From Verrucomicrobiaceae bacterium (GTDB lineage: Bacteria > Verrucomicrobiota > Verrucomicrobiia > Verrucomicrobiales > Verrucomicrobiaceae): a stretch of DNA of 63,569 nucleotides. Shown here piece after piece: positions 26,082 to 34,169 of the stretch (its first letter is position 1; the number at the start of each line of letters is the position of its first letter). A program made the translations under genes and the position numbers. The stretch is taken from contig CANIBP010000038.1 in NCBI GenBank assembly GCA_947466075.1, positions 1 through 63,569 of the forward strand, given 5' to 3'. A model generated the notes under the pieces. It worked only from the letters and a program-made list of their open reading frames with translations. It was not told the DNA's origin and ran no database searches.

Positions 26082-26696
26082 TCAGCCGAGGGCGGCGGTG
26101 TAGTTGGCGGCGACTGCGGACCAGTTCACGGCGTTCCACCAAGCGGCGATGTAATCGGGACGCTTATTTTGATACTTGAGGTAGTAGGCGTGTTCCCAGA
26201 CGTCGCAGCCGAGGATTGGTGTGCCACTGTTGTCCATGAGTGGGTTGTCCTGATTTGGCGTGGAGGTGATGGCGAGTTTGCCGTCTTTGACGACGAGCCA
26301 AGCCCAACCGGAACCGAAGCGGGTCACGCCAGCTTTGGCGAAGGCTTCTTTAAAGGCATCGAAGCTGCCGAAGGTGGCCGTGATGGCTTCACCAAGAGCG
26401 CCAGTGGGGGCACCGCCAGCATTCGGGCCCATGATGTTCCAGAACAGCGTGTGGTTGAAATGACCGCCGCCGTTGTTGCGCACTGGACCATGGATGGCTT
26501 CAGGCACGCTCGCGATGTTCTTGCAGAGGTCTTCGATGGACTTGCCTTCGAGTTCCGCATTGCCAGCGAGTGCGTTGTTCAAGTTGGTCACATAAGCATT
26601 GTGATGACGGCCATGATGGATCTCCATCGTCTGCTGATCGATGTGAGGTTCGAGGGCGTTGGAAGGGTAGGGCAGGGGAGCGAGGGTATGAGCCAT
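26082..26696 (-). CDS. Fe/Mn superoxide dismutase
   Basis: This 204-residue enzyme has the complete metal-ligand set of the Fe/Mn family: His27 in MEIHHGRHHNAYV, His in GGGHFNHTLFWNIM, and Asp/His in CDVWEHAYYLKYQ. It dismutates superoxide to oxygen and hydrogen peroxide in the cytoplasm. There is no signal peptide (MAHTLAPLPYPSNALEPHID). Metal choice, Mn versus Fe, cannot be settled by eye. The gene is monocistronic: a promoter-like pair lies upstream and a strong terminator downstream. Confidence 0.93.
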   Translation of the reverse strand: MAHTLAPLPYPSNALEPHIDQQTMEIHHGRHHNAYVTNLNNALAGNAELEGKSIEDLCKNIASVPEAIHGPVRNNGGGHFNHTLFWNIMGPNAGGAPTGALGEAITATFGSFDAFKEAFAKAGVTRFGSGWAWLVVKDGKLAITSTPNQDNPLMDNSGTPILGCDVWEHAYYLKYQNKRPDYIAAWWNAVNWSAVAANYTAALG

Positions 26697-26725
26697 GGTA
26701 GGGTGGGTGGGTGAGGGTTCTCGGG

Positions 26726-26753
26726 TTAGTATCGCGGATACGAGCCGGGGCAA
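26726..26753 (-). promoter_or_regulatory. candidate promoter of the superoxide dismutase gene
   Basis: On the minus strand TTGCCC (26753-26748) and TACTAA (26731-26726) are 16 bases apart. Transcription would start about 25 bases before the ATG at 26696. The match to sigma-70 consensus is moderate. Confidence 0.4.
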
Positions 26754-26819
26754 GTGGGAGAATGCCCCATCACGAACGAAAAAACGGGCGGTTTGGATGC
26801 GTTCGTGTGATTGAACACC

Positions 26820-27293
26820 ATGAACCTCCCCCAGCCAATTCGATTCGCCTTGTCCTTCCTTGTTTTGAGCCTGCTGTCTTCGTGCAGCAGTGATTTTCGC
26901 AAAGCTTGGAAGTGCGACATCTGCCCTGCACCGCCTCCGGCGAACGGTGTCGCTGGTAAATGGGAAGGCACCTGGGTGAGCGCTGCGAACGGCCACCATG
27001 GCAAGCTGCGATGCGTGGTGTCCGGACCGCTTGAGGTCGGGAAATATTTTGCCAAGGGAGATCACTCGTTCTTTTATCACGCCACCTGGAAATCCATCCT
27101 CAGTGGCAGCTACAAGGCCATTCACAATGTGCAAAAGAAAGGTGCAGGTTATGTTTTCAAAGGCGACCACCAGATGCCGGACTGGGCCGGTGGCAAATAT
27201 CACTATGAAGGCACGATCAAGGGCGACGACTTCAATGCGTGCTACGAAAGCGCGATGGATCGGGGCACTTTTACGATGAAACGTGTGCATTGA
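26820..27293 (+). CDS. putative lipoprotein
   Basis: This 157-residue protein has a lipoprotein signal with lipobox LSLLSSC (Cys at about residue 22), then a beta-rich domain starting GVAGKWEGTWVSAANGHHGK and containing GKYFAKGDHSFFYHATWKS. The pattern 'GKWEGTW.S...GH.G.L' recurs in small PVC lipoproteins, but no function is known to me. It probably faces the periplasm as a lipid-anchored protein. ATG 26820 is preferred to a TTG nine bases earlier. It precedes the adenylate cyclase gene by 56 bases and is divergent from sod. Confidence 0.65.
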   Translation: MNLPQPIRFALSFLVLSLLSSCSSDFRKAWKCDICPAPPPANGVAGKWEGTWVSAANGHHGKLRCVVSGPLEVGKYFAKGDHSFFYHATWKSILSGSYKAIHNVQKKGAGYVFKGDHQMPDWAGGKYHYEGTIKGDDFNACYESAMDRGTFTMKRVH

Positions 27294-27349
27294 GCAACCA
27301 TTCGACTCGACGCGGTGTTCATTCCGCGTCACGCCCGTGACTTTCTCAC

Positions 27350-29338
27350 ATGAAGTGGTTCTCCAGTTTTCGCGCCCGGCTCATTCTCACTGTCTTTCCC
27401 GTTGTGGCGGGCATCACCATTGCCACGCTCGTTTTGGCCGAGTGGAAGTTCATGGCAACGTATCGCAGACTGTTCGAAGAGCAGTTTGAATCGCAAATTT
27501 CCACCTTCTCTGCGGCGAAAAAGAAACGTTCGGAAGCACTTTCATCCAAGCTCGATGAAATCGCCAAACAATCGGCCGTATTGGAAGCGATCGCCAAAAA
27601 AGACCTTGCGACTGCTGGGCAGATCATGCGCCCTCAACTCGAAGCCTTGGCCGTAGAGCGCCTGCAAACTGAACTGCCAAACGGAGGTTTTGCTGGCGGT
27701 CAAAGTGGCAATGGAGGTCGATTCATATTTGGTGGCGGCCAACGTCCGCCTCAACCCTTCGGCCAGCGTGTTGTTGGGGGCGAGGATAAGGATCGTTCCA
27801 ATGCGGCTAAACTCGCCTCTAGGCTCACACCTGCACAGTTACCATTCATTGGTCTGATTGATGCCGAGGGAAACTTTCTCTCTCCACCCAAAAAGAACGG
27901 GGCAAATGACAAAGCTCCCAATGGACTGAAAACGATGGCACCAGGCTTGATGGTTGAAGACGAAAGTGGTGAAGTGAGGCGGCGCGCTGGTAAAATGCAG
28001 TGGCTCAGTGGTCGTAAGCTGGAGGACATCCTCAAGGAGCAGGAAGTCGGCTATCTACGAGTCGAGTACGGTGATAATAATCAAAGCGAGCAGGTGCGTG
28101 AGGTTTTCATCACACCACTGCGAGATCCAAGCAGCGGCAAGTTTCTCGGAGCATTTCTGTTTGGCTTACCCTTACAGGTTCTGGCGGAGCGAATGCTCTA
28201 TGAGCAAACGAAGAGATCTGACCTCGGCCAAATCATGAGCGGTGTTTGGGTGGAGGAGGCTCTGGTCAGCAGCACCATTCCCAAAGAACAGCGTGACATT
28301 GTGGCTGGACACATCGCCGACTCGATCCAGCGCACGCATAAAAATCAGCGTGATATGACTGTGCTCATCAATGGGGTGAGACACCAAATTTACTATCGTA
28401 TTTTGAACCCTGATTCGCCATTTCCTTTGGCAGCCCAGGTGAATCTCTACCCGCTCGTCGCGATGGACAATGAATTGAATGAACTGCGACGTGATGTGGG
28501 TGGACTCGGCTTTGTGTCACTACTCCTTGCACTGATCGCGGTGCTTTATATTTCGCGTGGGCTGTCGGGTCCGATCAGCGACATTGTTAGCGGCACGCAC
28601 CAGATTGAGCAGGGTAACTACGAAGTGCGGGTGCCAGTTCGCAGGCAGGATGAACTCGGTAAATTAGCCGCTTCCTTCAATAAAATGGCTGCCGGTCTTG
28701 CTCTTCAGGAGAAATACCGCAGTGTGCTCAATGCGGTGGCAGATCGCACGGTGGCTGAGCAGTTGATCAGTCAAAGCGGCACTTTGGGAGGCGAAATGCG
28801 GCATGTGACGATGCTGTTCTGTGATATCCGTGGATTCACGGCGATAACCGAGAGTATGCCGCCAGCTGACGTCATTGAATTACTGAATGAACACATGACG
28901 GCACTGACGGATGTGGCCTATCAGCACGGCGGTATTGTCGATAAATTTGTCGGCGATTTGATCATGGTTCTCTTCGGCGCACCCACGACCACCGGAGCCG
29001 ATGCGCTGAGCGCCGTGCAGTGTGCGCTGAGCATGCTCAATGTGCGAAGAATGCTCAATCAAACCTCAAAACATTCGATGGAGGTCGGCATCGGTCTTGC
29101 CACGGGTCACGTCGTAGCAGGGTGCATGGGATCGGATCAGCGGCTGAGTTATACCGTGCTGGGTCATCGAGTGAATCTGGCTTCGCGCTTCTGCAGCATC
29201 GCTCAGCCCGGCGAGATCGTGATGGATGCAGAAACGTATGCTGAAGCTCAGGAGTTGATTCAGGCGGAACCAATGCCACCGATGCAGTTGAAGGGCATCT
29301 CCGAACCGGTTCATCCGTGGCGGGTGGTGGCCGCGTAA
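27350..29338 (+). CDS. membrane class III adenylate cyclase with HAMP domain
   Basis: This 662-residue receptor cyclase has a first membrane helix at about 8-28 (LILTVFPVVAGITIATLVLA), a large extracytoplasmic sensor region (about 30-380), a second helix near 383-402, a HAMP linker (SGPISDIVSGTHQIEQGNYE) and the cyclase domain from about 485. Metal-binding Asp is in MLFCDIRGFTAITE and in VGDLIMVLFG; Lys in IVDKFVGD is the adenine-recognising type; VNLASRF holds the transition-state Asn/Arg. It should make cAMP in response to an outside signal. A glycine-rich segment near 105-140 lies within the sensor. uvrC follows after nine bases. Confidence 0.88.
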   Translation: MKWFSSFRARLILTVFPVVAGITIATLVLAEWKFMATYRRLFEEQFESQISTFSAAKKKRSEALSSKLDEIAKQSAVLEAIAKKDLATAGQIMRPQLEALAVERLQTELPNGGFAGGQSGNGGRFIFGGGQRPPQPFGQRVVGGEDKDRSNAAKLASRLTPAQLPFIGLIDAEGNFLSPPKKNGANDKAPNGLKTMAPGLMVEDESGEVRRRAGKMQWLSGRKLEDILKEQEVGYLRVEYGDNNQSEQVREVFITPLRDPSSGKFLGAFLFGLPLQVLAERMLYEQTKRSDLGQIMSGVWVEEALVSSTIPKEQRDIVAGHIADSIQRTHKNQRDMTVLINGVRHQIYYRILNPDSPFPLAAQVNLYPLVAMDNELNELRRDVGGLGFVSLLLALIAVLYISRGLSGPISDIVSGTHQIEQGNYEVRVPVRRQDELGKLAASFNKMAAGLALQEKYRSVLNAVADRTVAEQLISQSGTLGGEMRHVTMLFCDIRGFTAITESMPPADVIELLNEHMTALTDVAYQHGGIVDKFVGDLIMVLFGAPTTTGADALSAVQCALSMLNVRRMLNQTSKHSMEVGIGLATGHVVAGCMGSDQRLSYTVLGHRVNLASRFCSIAQPGEIVMDAETYAEAQELIQAEPMPPMQLKGISEPVHPWRVVAA

Positions 29339-29347
29339 TCCACCTGA

Positions 29348-30919
29348 ATGCCAGATTCACGAATCAAGCCTGATCTCAACGCCAAGCTGCGCGATGTGCC
29401 GCACAAGCCGGGCGTTTACATCATGCGTGACCGACTCAATAACGTCATCTACGTGGGTAAAGCACGTGATTTGCGCAAACGTCTGGCCAACTATTTCACA
29501 CCTGCGCGGTCCCAGCTTGCCGACCGCAAAACGCGTGCGCTCATCCATAGCATTTGGGATTTTGATCTGCATGAGGTGCGCAATGATACCGAAGCGCTGG
29601 TGCTCGAAGGCAAGCTGATCAAGGAATTCCGTCCGCGCTACAATGTCAGTTATCGTGATGACAAACGCTACTACCTCGTGCGCGTGCATCTGGGTGATGC
29701 CATGCCGAAGCTATCCCTCACAAGGCTCAAAAAAGAAGATGGCGCACGTTATTTCGGGCCATTTCCACATGGCAGCGCTCTGCGCACCACGGTGAACTGG
29801 CTGAACAAGAAATTTGGCCTGCGTGTCTGCCGCCCACTGAAGCCGGGTGAGAACGACTACAAGCACTGCTCCAACGACATCATCAAAAACTGCTCCGCAC
29901 CCTGCATCACCCGCATTTCTCAGGCGGAGTATCTGCGGCGCGTCGAGCAGGCCTGCGAGTTCTTTGAGGGCAAGTCCAAAGACCTCGTCACCGCCTTGCA
30001 AGAAGAAATGCAGCAGGCTGCGGCCAAGCTTGATTTTGAAAAGGCTGCCGAGTTGCGGGATATGATCGATGATTTCAAGAAGACACTCATTCCGTCACGC
30101 ACCTTTGAGCGTGGAGCGCGTGCCCGCGTCATTCGCAGCATCAATCCCATGGCTGATGTGCAGGAGTTGCAGGAACTCTTGCATCTGGAGGTGCCACCGC
30201 TTGTCATGGAGTGTTTTGACATCGCCAACATCGGTCTTGCCCACTGCGTCGCCAGCATGGTGCGTTTCAAGAATGGTGTGCCCGATAATGCGAACTATCG
30301 CCGCTACCGGATCAAGGTGGTCAGTGGTCAAAACGACTTTCTCAGCATGGCAGAGGTCATCCGCAGACGTTTCTCGCGCATTCTTCTGGAAGGCAAAGCG
30401 GTGGCTGGTGATGACGCCGATTTTTCGCAAGAAGCGCCAGCGGAAGCCCTGCAGCGACTCGCCGCGAATCCAAAATTCGTCACGCTGCCTGATCTTGTCA
30501 TCGTTGATGGTGGCAAAGGCCAACTCGGGGTCGCCGTAGCGGAGTTGCAGCGTTTGGGATTGCACGATCTGCCGATCATCGGCCTCGCCAAGGAGAACGA
30601 GGAGGTTTATCGGCCCGGAGAAAGCCTTCCCGTCATCATTCCGCATGAACGCGGTGCCTTGAAGCTCTTGCAGCGCATTCGCGATGAGGCGCACCGCTGG
30701 GCGAATGGCTACCATCAGCTCCTCCTGCGGCGTCGTGTGGCGGAAAGCATCCTCGATGACTGCCCAGGCGTGAGCAAAACGCGTAAAGCAGCCTTGTTGA
30801 AGACTTTTGGCTCAGTTACGCGTTTGCGCAAAGCCAATGAAGAGGAAATCTCTGCTGTTAAGGGCATCAGCAAGGCACTGGCAAAGCAGGTGCTGGAGTT
30901 TTTGGCCAGTCGTGGGTGA
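29348..30919 (+). CDS. uvrC: excinuclease ABC subunit C
   Basis: UvrC makes the dual incisions of nucleotide excision repair after UvrA/UvrB load at a lesion. The 523-residue protein shows the GIY-YIG nuclease (PGVYIMRD ... VIYVGKARDLRKRL), a UVR motif (about 215-245, KLDFEKAAELRDMIDDF), the RNase H-like nuclease with ECFDIAN and VIVDGGKGQL, and a C-terminal helix-hairpin-helix. It is shorter than the E. coli enzyme (610) but all catalytic parts are present. It starts nine bases after the cyclase stop, so it may share its transcript. Confidence 0.93.
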   Translation: MPDSRIKPDLNAKLRDVPHKPGVYIMRDRLNNVIYVGKARDLRKRLANYFTPARSQLADRKTRALIHSIWDFDLHEVRNDTEALVLEGKLIKEFRPRYNVSYRDDKRYYLVRVHLGDAMPKLSLTRLKKEDGARYFGPFPHGSALRTTVNWLNKKFGLRVCRPLKPGENDYKHCSNDIIKNCSAPCITRISQAEYLRRVEQACEFFEGKSKDLVTALQEEMQQAAAKLDFEKAAELRDMIDDFKKTLIPSRTFERGARARVIRSINPMADVQELQELLHLEVPPLVMECFDIANIGLAHCVASMVRFKNGVPDNANYRRYRIKVVSGQNDFLSMAEVIRRRFSRILLEGKAVAGDDADFSQEAPAEALQRLAANPKFVTLPDLVIVDGGKGQLGVAVAELQRLGLHDLPIIGLAKENEEVYRPGESLPVIIPHERGALKLLQRIRDEAHRWANGYHQLLLRRRVAESILDDCPGVSKTRKAALLKTFGSVTRLRKANEEEISAVKGISKALAKQVLEFLASRG

Positions 30920-30986
30920 CCTTCGTTCCAAAATCAGCTCGAACTTGTTCATCGACCAAATGGGTGACCTATGGTATAGGCCGCTC

Positions 30987-31646
30987 ATGCAAATCCTCGA
31001 ACAGCTCGGCCTCGCGCTTGGACTGGCATCTCTCGCAGGCTTGAATCTTTACCTCACGGTGTTTCTCACCGGCATGTTGGTGCGCTTTGACGTGCTGCAT
31101 CTAGCGGCGAAATACCAGAACATTGAAGTGCTCGGACATGACTGGGTCCTCATCGCCGCCGGCGTACTCTATGCCATTGAGTTCGTGGCGGACAAGGTGC
31201 CATGGATCGACTCACTATGGGACAGCGTTCATACGCTGATTCGTCCGATTGGTGGCACAATGCTAGCCATGCAGGCGCTCGGGGAAATGCCTGCCCATTT
31301 TGAAGTCGTGGGTGCTTTGTTGGCCGGTGGCGCGGCTTTGACCACGCACAGTGCCAAGGCTGGCACTCGTCTGCTGGCGAATCATTCGCCGGAACCAGCC
31401 TCCAACATCGCCCTGAGCATCGCCGAGGACATCATCGTCGTCGCCGGGACTCTGATCATGGTCTTGAAGCCCATCATTGCGCTCTGCCTGTTCACGATTG
31501 TGATCGTCACGCTCTGGCTGGTGTTGCCGCGCATGTTCCGCGTCATCCGCCGCTCGTTTGAAATCATTCGCGATAAAGTGCGCACCTTGTTTGGGCGCAA
31601 TACGCCGGATTACTCGGTGACGCCGCCGGGATCATCAAGGGCGTGA
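30987..31646 (+). CDS. DUF4126 membrane protein
   Basis: This 219-residue integral-membrane protein starts MQILEQLGLALGLASLAGLN and has about five hydrophobic helices. GWL-type residues are replaced by DWVLIAAGVLYAIEFVADKV, and a glycine/alanine-rich helix (FEVVGALLAGGAALTTHSAK) follows, all typical of DUF4126. The role of the family is unknown; transport has been suggested from its topology. The gene ends inside the convergent DUF2237 gene, and the two coding regions overlap by 37 bases at their 3' ends. Confidence 0.75.
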   Translation: MQILEQLGLALGLASLAGLNLYLTVFLTGMLVRFDVLHLAAKYQNIEVLGHDWVLIAAGVLYAIEFVADKVPWIDSLWDSVHTLIRPIGGTMLAMQALGEMPAHFEVVGALLAGGAALTTHSAKAGTRLLANHSPEPASNIALSIAEDIIVVAGTLIMVLKPIIALCLFTIVIVTLWLVLPRMFRVIRRSFEIIRDKVRTLFGRNTPDYSVTPPGSSRA

Positions 31647-31990
31647 GCCTTGAGGTCGGCGAGATCGACCCATTCGAGGGCGGATTCGTGGCTGGCTGAA
31701 AGTGACACGGGTGGAGCGCATCCGGCATCGAGCGCTTCCTTCCAACGCGTGACGCAGAGGCACCAGCGGTCGCCGGGTTCGAGGCCTGGGAAATCCCATT
31801 CGGGCGCTGGTGTACTGAGATCATTGCCGCGTGCAGCGGAAAAGCGCAGGAACTCGGCGGTGGCTTCGATGCAGACGGTGTGCAGGCCCACATCACCAGG
31901 ACCGGTGCGGCAGTAGCCGTCGCGATAGAACCCGGTCATGGGTTGGCGGCAGCAGCAGGTGAGGGCGGTTCCGAGGACGTTGGTGCGCAT
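31610..31990 (-). CDS. DUF2237 family protein
   Basis: This 126-residue soluble protein is conserved over its full length: NVLGTALTCCCRQPMTGFYR, GLHTVCIEATAEFLRF, GNDLSTPAPEWDFPGLEPGD and WCLCVTRWKEAL. The conserved cysteines near residues 12-14, 40 and 77-79 could bind metal, but no function is proven for the family. Its 3' end overlaps the DUF4126 gene on the other strand by 37 bases. The PL6 lyase stop lies five bases upstream of its start on the same strand. Confidence 0.85.
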   Translation of the reverse strand: MRTNVLGTALTCCCRQPMTGFYRDGYCRTGPGDVGLHTVCIEATAEFLRFSAARGNDLSTPAPEWDFPGLEPGDRWCLCVTRWKEALDAGCAPPVSLSASHESALEWVDLADLKAHALDDPGGVTE

Positions 31991-31995
31991 GGGGG

Positions 31996-33225
31996 TTATT
32001 TTCTCCAGCTAGGGCCGGTGGGTTCAAAGTTGGCGGGCTTGGCGATCTTCGGCACTTCTTTGCTGGTTTGATTGTCTTTCATGCTAATGCCGTCAACCGC
32101 ACACCTGATCTCGAAGGCTTCACCTTGGTTGGTTTGAATGGTATTGCCACTGATCTCAGTGTCGATTGGTGGCAGTGAGGCTTTTTTGTCGCCACTCATG
32201 CCAATGAGAACATTATGCTCGCAGTTAACGAGCGTGTTATGGGTGACCTTGGCGTGTTTGACTTGGAAGTAACCGTTGGCTTTGGAGTTTTGGATACCGA
32301 GCATGAAGCAGATGGCGGTGCGGTATTCGTCACCGGTGAGGTTTTCGAGGTAATTGCCGGTGACAATGTGATCTTCGCCAATGATGCGAATGCCGCCCGT
32401 CGCATTGGCACCTTCGCCGAGGAAGACGTTGTTCTCGACACGGCAACCGTTGCCATGGCGCAGCGTCAGTGAGCCTGAGACGGCTTTAAAGACATTGTTG
32501 CGATAAAGATTGCCGCAAGACTTGTTGGAGATGCATTCGCCCTCCCCGTCGCACTTTTCGAAGAGGTTGTGCTCCACGCTACAGGCAGCGGTTTGCATCG
32601 AAGTTTTGCTATCGCCAATGCGGATGGTTTCGCCGCCGTTCTTGCCGAGCCTCTCACGCGGGCCGAAGTGATTGTGGTCGATCTGGTGTTTGCCCTGGCC
32701 CTGCACCTCTTCTGAAAGCCACACAACCAGCGTGGTGCCTTCCGTGGTCTTGCCCGCGATGTAGCAGTGGTCGATGCGATTGCATGAGCCGTAGATCGAA
32801 ACAAAACGGGTGGATGTTTTAGCCTTGGAAGCAGGCAGTTCGTTCGTCACAGCACAATTCATGACACGGCAGTCATTGGCGACGTGAGTGTAGTCCATGC
32901 GCAGCTCGATAGATTCTTCGCCCGTTGGATTCTGAAACCACAGTCCATCGACAATAACGTGCGCACCACCCACCGAGAGACGCGAGTCGCACGTAAATAC
33001 CACCTTGCCCGGCGTCTGCGCCTTGATTGTCACCGGCTTCTCGGCCGTTCCTTCCGCATGAATCTTCAGCCGCGCATCGGCCCAGGTGCCGTCTTGGAGG
33101 ATGAGCGTGTCGCCTGCCGCCACGGTTTTGGCGGCATCGGCAAACGCTACGGCATCTGCGATGGGGATGTCCTTGGCGAGAGCCGAGGTGGCGAGAATGA
33201 GGGGGAAAAAGAGGCGCTGATACAT
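31996..33225 (-). CDS. PL6 polysaccharide lyase (chondroitinase B/alginate lyase-like)
   Basis: This 409-residue secreted enzyme has a signal peptide (MYQRLFFPLILATSALAKD) and a right-handed parallel beta-helix. The catalytic Lys235 in ECISNKSCGNLY and Arg256 in SLTLRHGNGC have the same spacing (21 residues) as Lys250/Arg271 of chondroitinase B. GGETIRIGDSKTS precedes them as in PL6. It should cleave alginate or dermatan-type uronic-acid polymers by beta-elimination. Which polymer cannot be told. It is not linked to the other lyase genes of the window and seems to be a single gene. Confidence 0.85.
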   Translation of the reverse strand: MYQRLFFPLILATSALAKDIPIADAVAFADAAKTVAAGDTLILQDGTWADARLKIHAEGTAEKPVTIKAQTPGKVVFTCDSRLSVGGAHVIVDGLWFQNPTGEESIELRMDYTHVANDCRVMNCAVTNELPASKAKTSTRFVSIYGSCNRIDHCYIAGKTTEGTTLVVWLSEEVQGQGKHQIDHNHFGPRERLGKNGGETIRIGDSKTSMQTAACSVEHNLFEKCDGEGECISNKSCGNLYRNNVFKAVSGSLTLRHGNGCRVENNVFLGEGANATGGIRIIGEDHIVTGNYLENLTGDEYRTAICFMLGIQNSKANGYFQVKHAKVTHNTLVNCEHNVLIGMSGDKKASLPPIDTEISGNTIQTNQGEAFEIRCAVDGISMKDNQTSKEVPKIAKPANFEPTGPSWRK

Positions 33226-33370
33226 TATCCCATCAGAGACAGCAGAAGGGTGAACAGCAAGGCAGTTTTTCGGTCTTGCATTGCTTCTGCTTCAGTAATC
33301 ATTATTCAGCAACTCCGATGCGGTGGACTGAAAATATCCTCTCCGCATTTTGGTCTCCCAAAATATTCCC

Positions 33371-34042
33371 ATGTCATTCGACGATTTTTTAAAACTGCTA
33401 AACAGCTTGTCTGTCGTCGTCGGCATTGGCGTAGCAATATTTGGGTTTTGGAAATGGCGCGCCGAGCTTTTTGCCAAAAGAAGAATAGAACTCTGTGAGG
33501 ACGTCCTTACGCGCATCTATGAAATCCGAGACTCCATCGATGCGATTAGAGAGCCGTTTGTGCTTGGTGGTGAAGGATCGTCTCGTCCCAAAGTTGAAGG
33601 TGAAACGGAGCAACAACGGCAACGAGCTGAACAGGCCTACGTTTACTACGAGCGGTTCGATAAACGACGCGAACCGTTCACTGAGTTAAACGGACTCAGA
33701 TACAGGTTCATGGCTATCTACGGCACCGAATGGGCCACGCCATTTCAGACCTTCGTACGCATTGTTAACCGCATTGTGATGACAGCGGGAGCCAGATTAA
33801 GGTTGCGCGACGATCGCCAGTATTACGGCCCTGATGCTGCAAGGCAAGCCGAACGCGACTTCGAGAGACAGGAGCGTTATGACAAGATACTCTACAAGGG
33901 ATATGACGACAATGACCCAATTGATCAAGAGATCGCCATAGCAATAGATCAACTCGAGACGAAGTGCCGCGAAGAAATAAGAGCATCATCGTCCCTTTGG
34001 TATGGCATACAGAAATACGTGTCCAAGGCCTCTGGAGCCTAA
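33371..34042 (+). CDS. hypothetical protein with one N-terminal membrane helix
   Basis: This 223-residue protein has a single helix (SLSVVVGIGVAIFGFWKW, about 12-29) and a long, charged helical cytoplasmic part rich in Arg, Glu and Gln with paired aromatic residues (YVYYERFDKRREPF). No family is recognised. Its base composition is more AT-rich than the neighbouring genes, and an isolated position suggests recent acquisition. It might be an effector-type membrane protein, but there is no partner gene to support that. Confidence 0.6.
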   Translation: MSFDDFLKLLNSLSVVVGIGVAIFGFWKWRAELFAKRRIELCEDVLTRIYEIRDSIDAIREPFVLGGEGSSRPKVEGETEQQRQRAEQAYVYYERFDKRREPFTELNGLRYRFMAIYGTEWATPFQTFVRIVNRIVMTAGARLRLRDDRQYYGPDAARQAERDFERQERYDKILYKGYDDNDPIDQEIAIAIDQLETKCREEIRASSSLWYGIQKYVSKASGA

Positions 34043-34106
34043 CCCCAAAGCGAAGCTTCCCAACCCTCGGACCTCTCCGCCCACCAAGCAAACGCCGGAA
34101 ACCGAC

Positions 34107-34151
34107 CGGCGCTGTGCGCCGTTGCACCTTCAAAGTCTCGCAACGAGACTT
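34107..34151. terminator. two short hairpins between convergent genes
   Basis: CGGCGC-TGT-GCGCCG (34107-34121) and AAGTCTCG-CAA-CGAGACTT (34133-34151) lie between the stop of the membrane-protein gene (34042) and the stop of altronate dehydratase (34170). Either could terminate transcription; neither has a clear U-tract. Confidence 0.4.
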
Positions 34152-34169
34152 GTCATCCTGCATGTCTGA

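Noticed and set aside
27350..30919. Adenylate cyclase and uvrC considered as one functional signalling module
   Set aside because: The nine-base gap suggests co-transcription only; the two functions are unrelated and uvrC is a housekeeping repair gene.
33371..34042. Membrane protein considered as part of a phage-defence system
   Set aside because: No nuclease, nucleotide-sensing or other defence gene is next to it; a single unknown gene is not enough.
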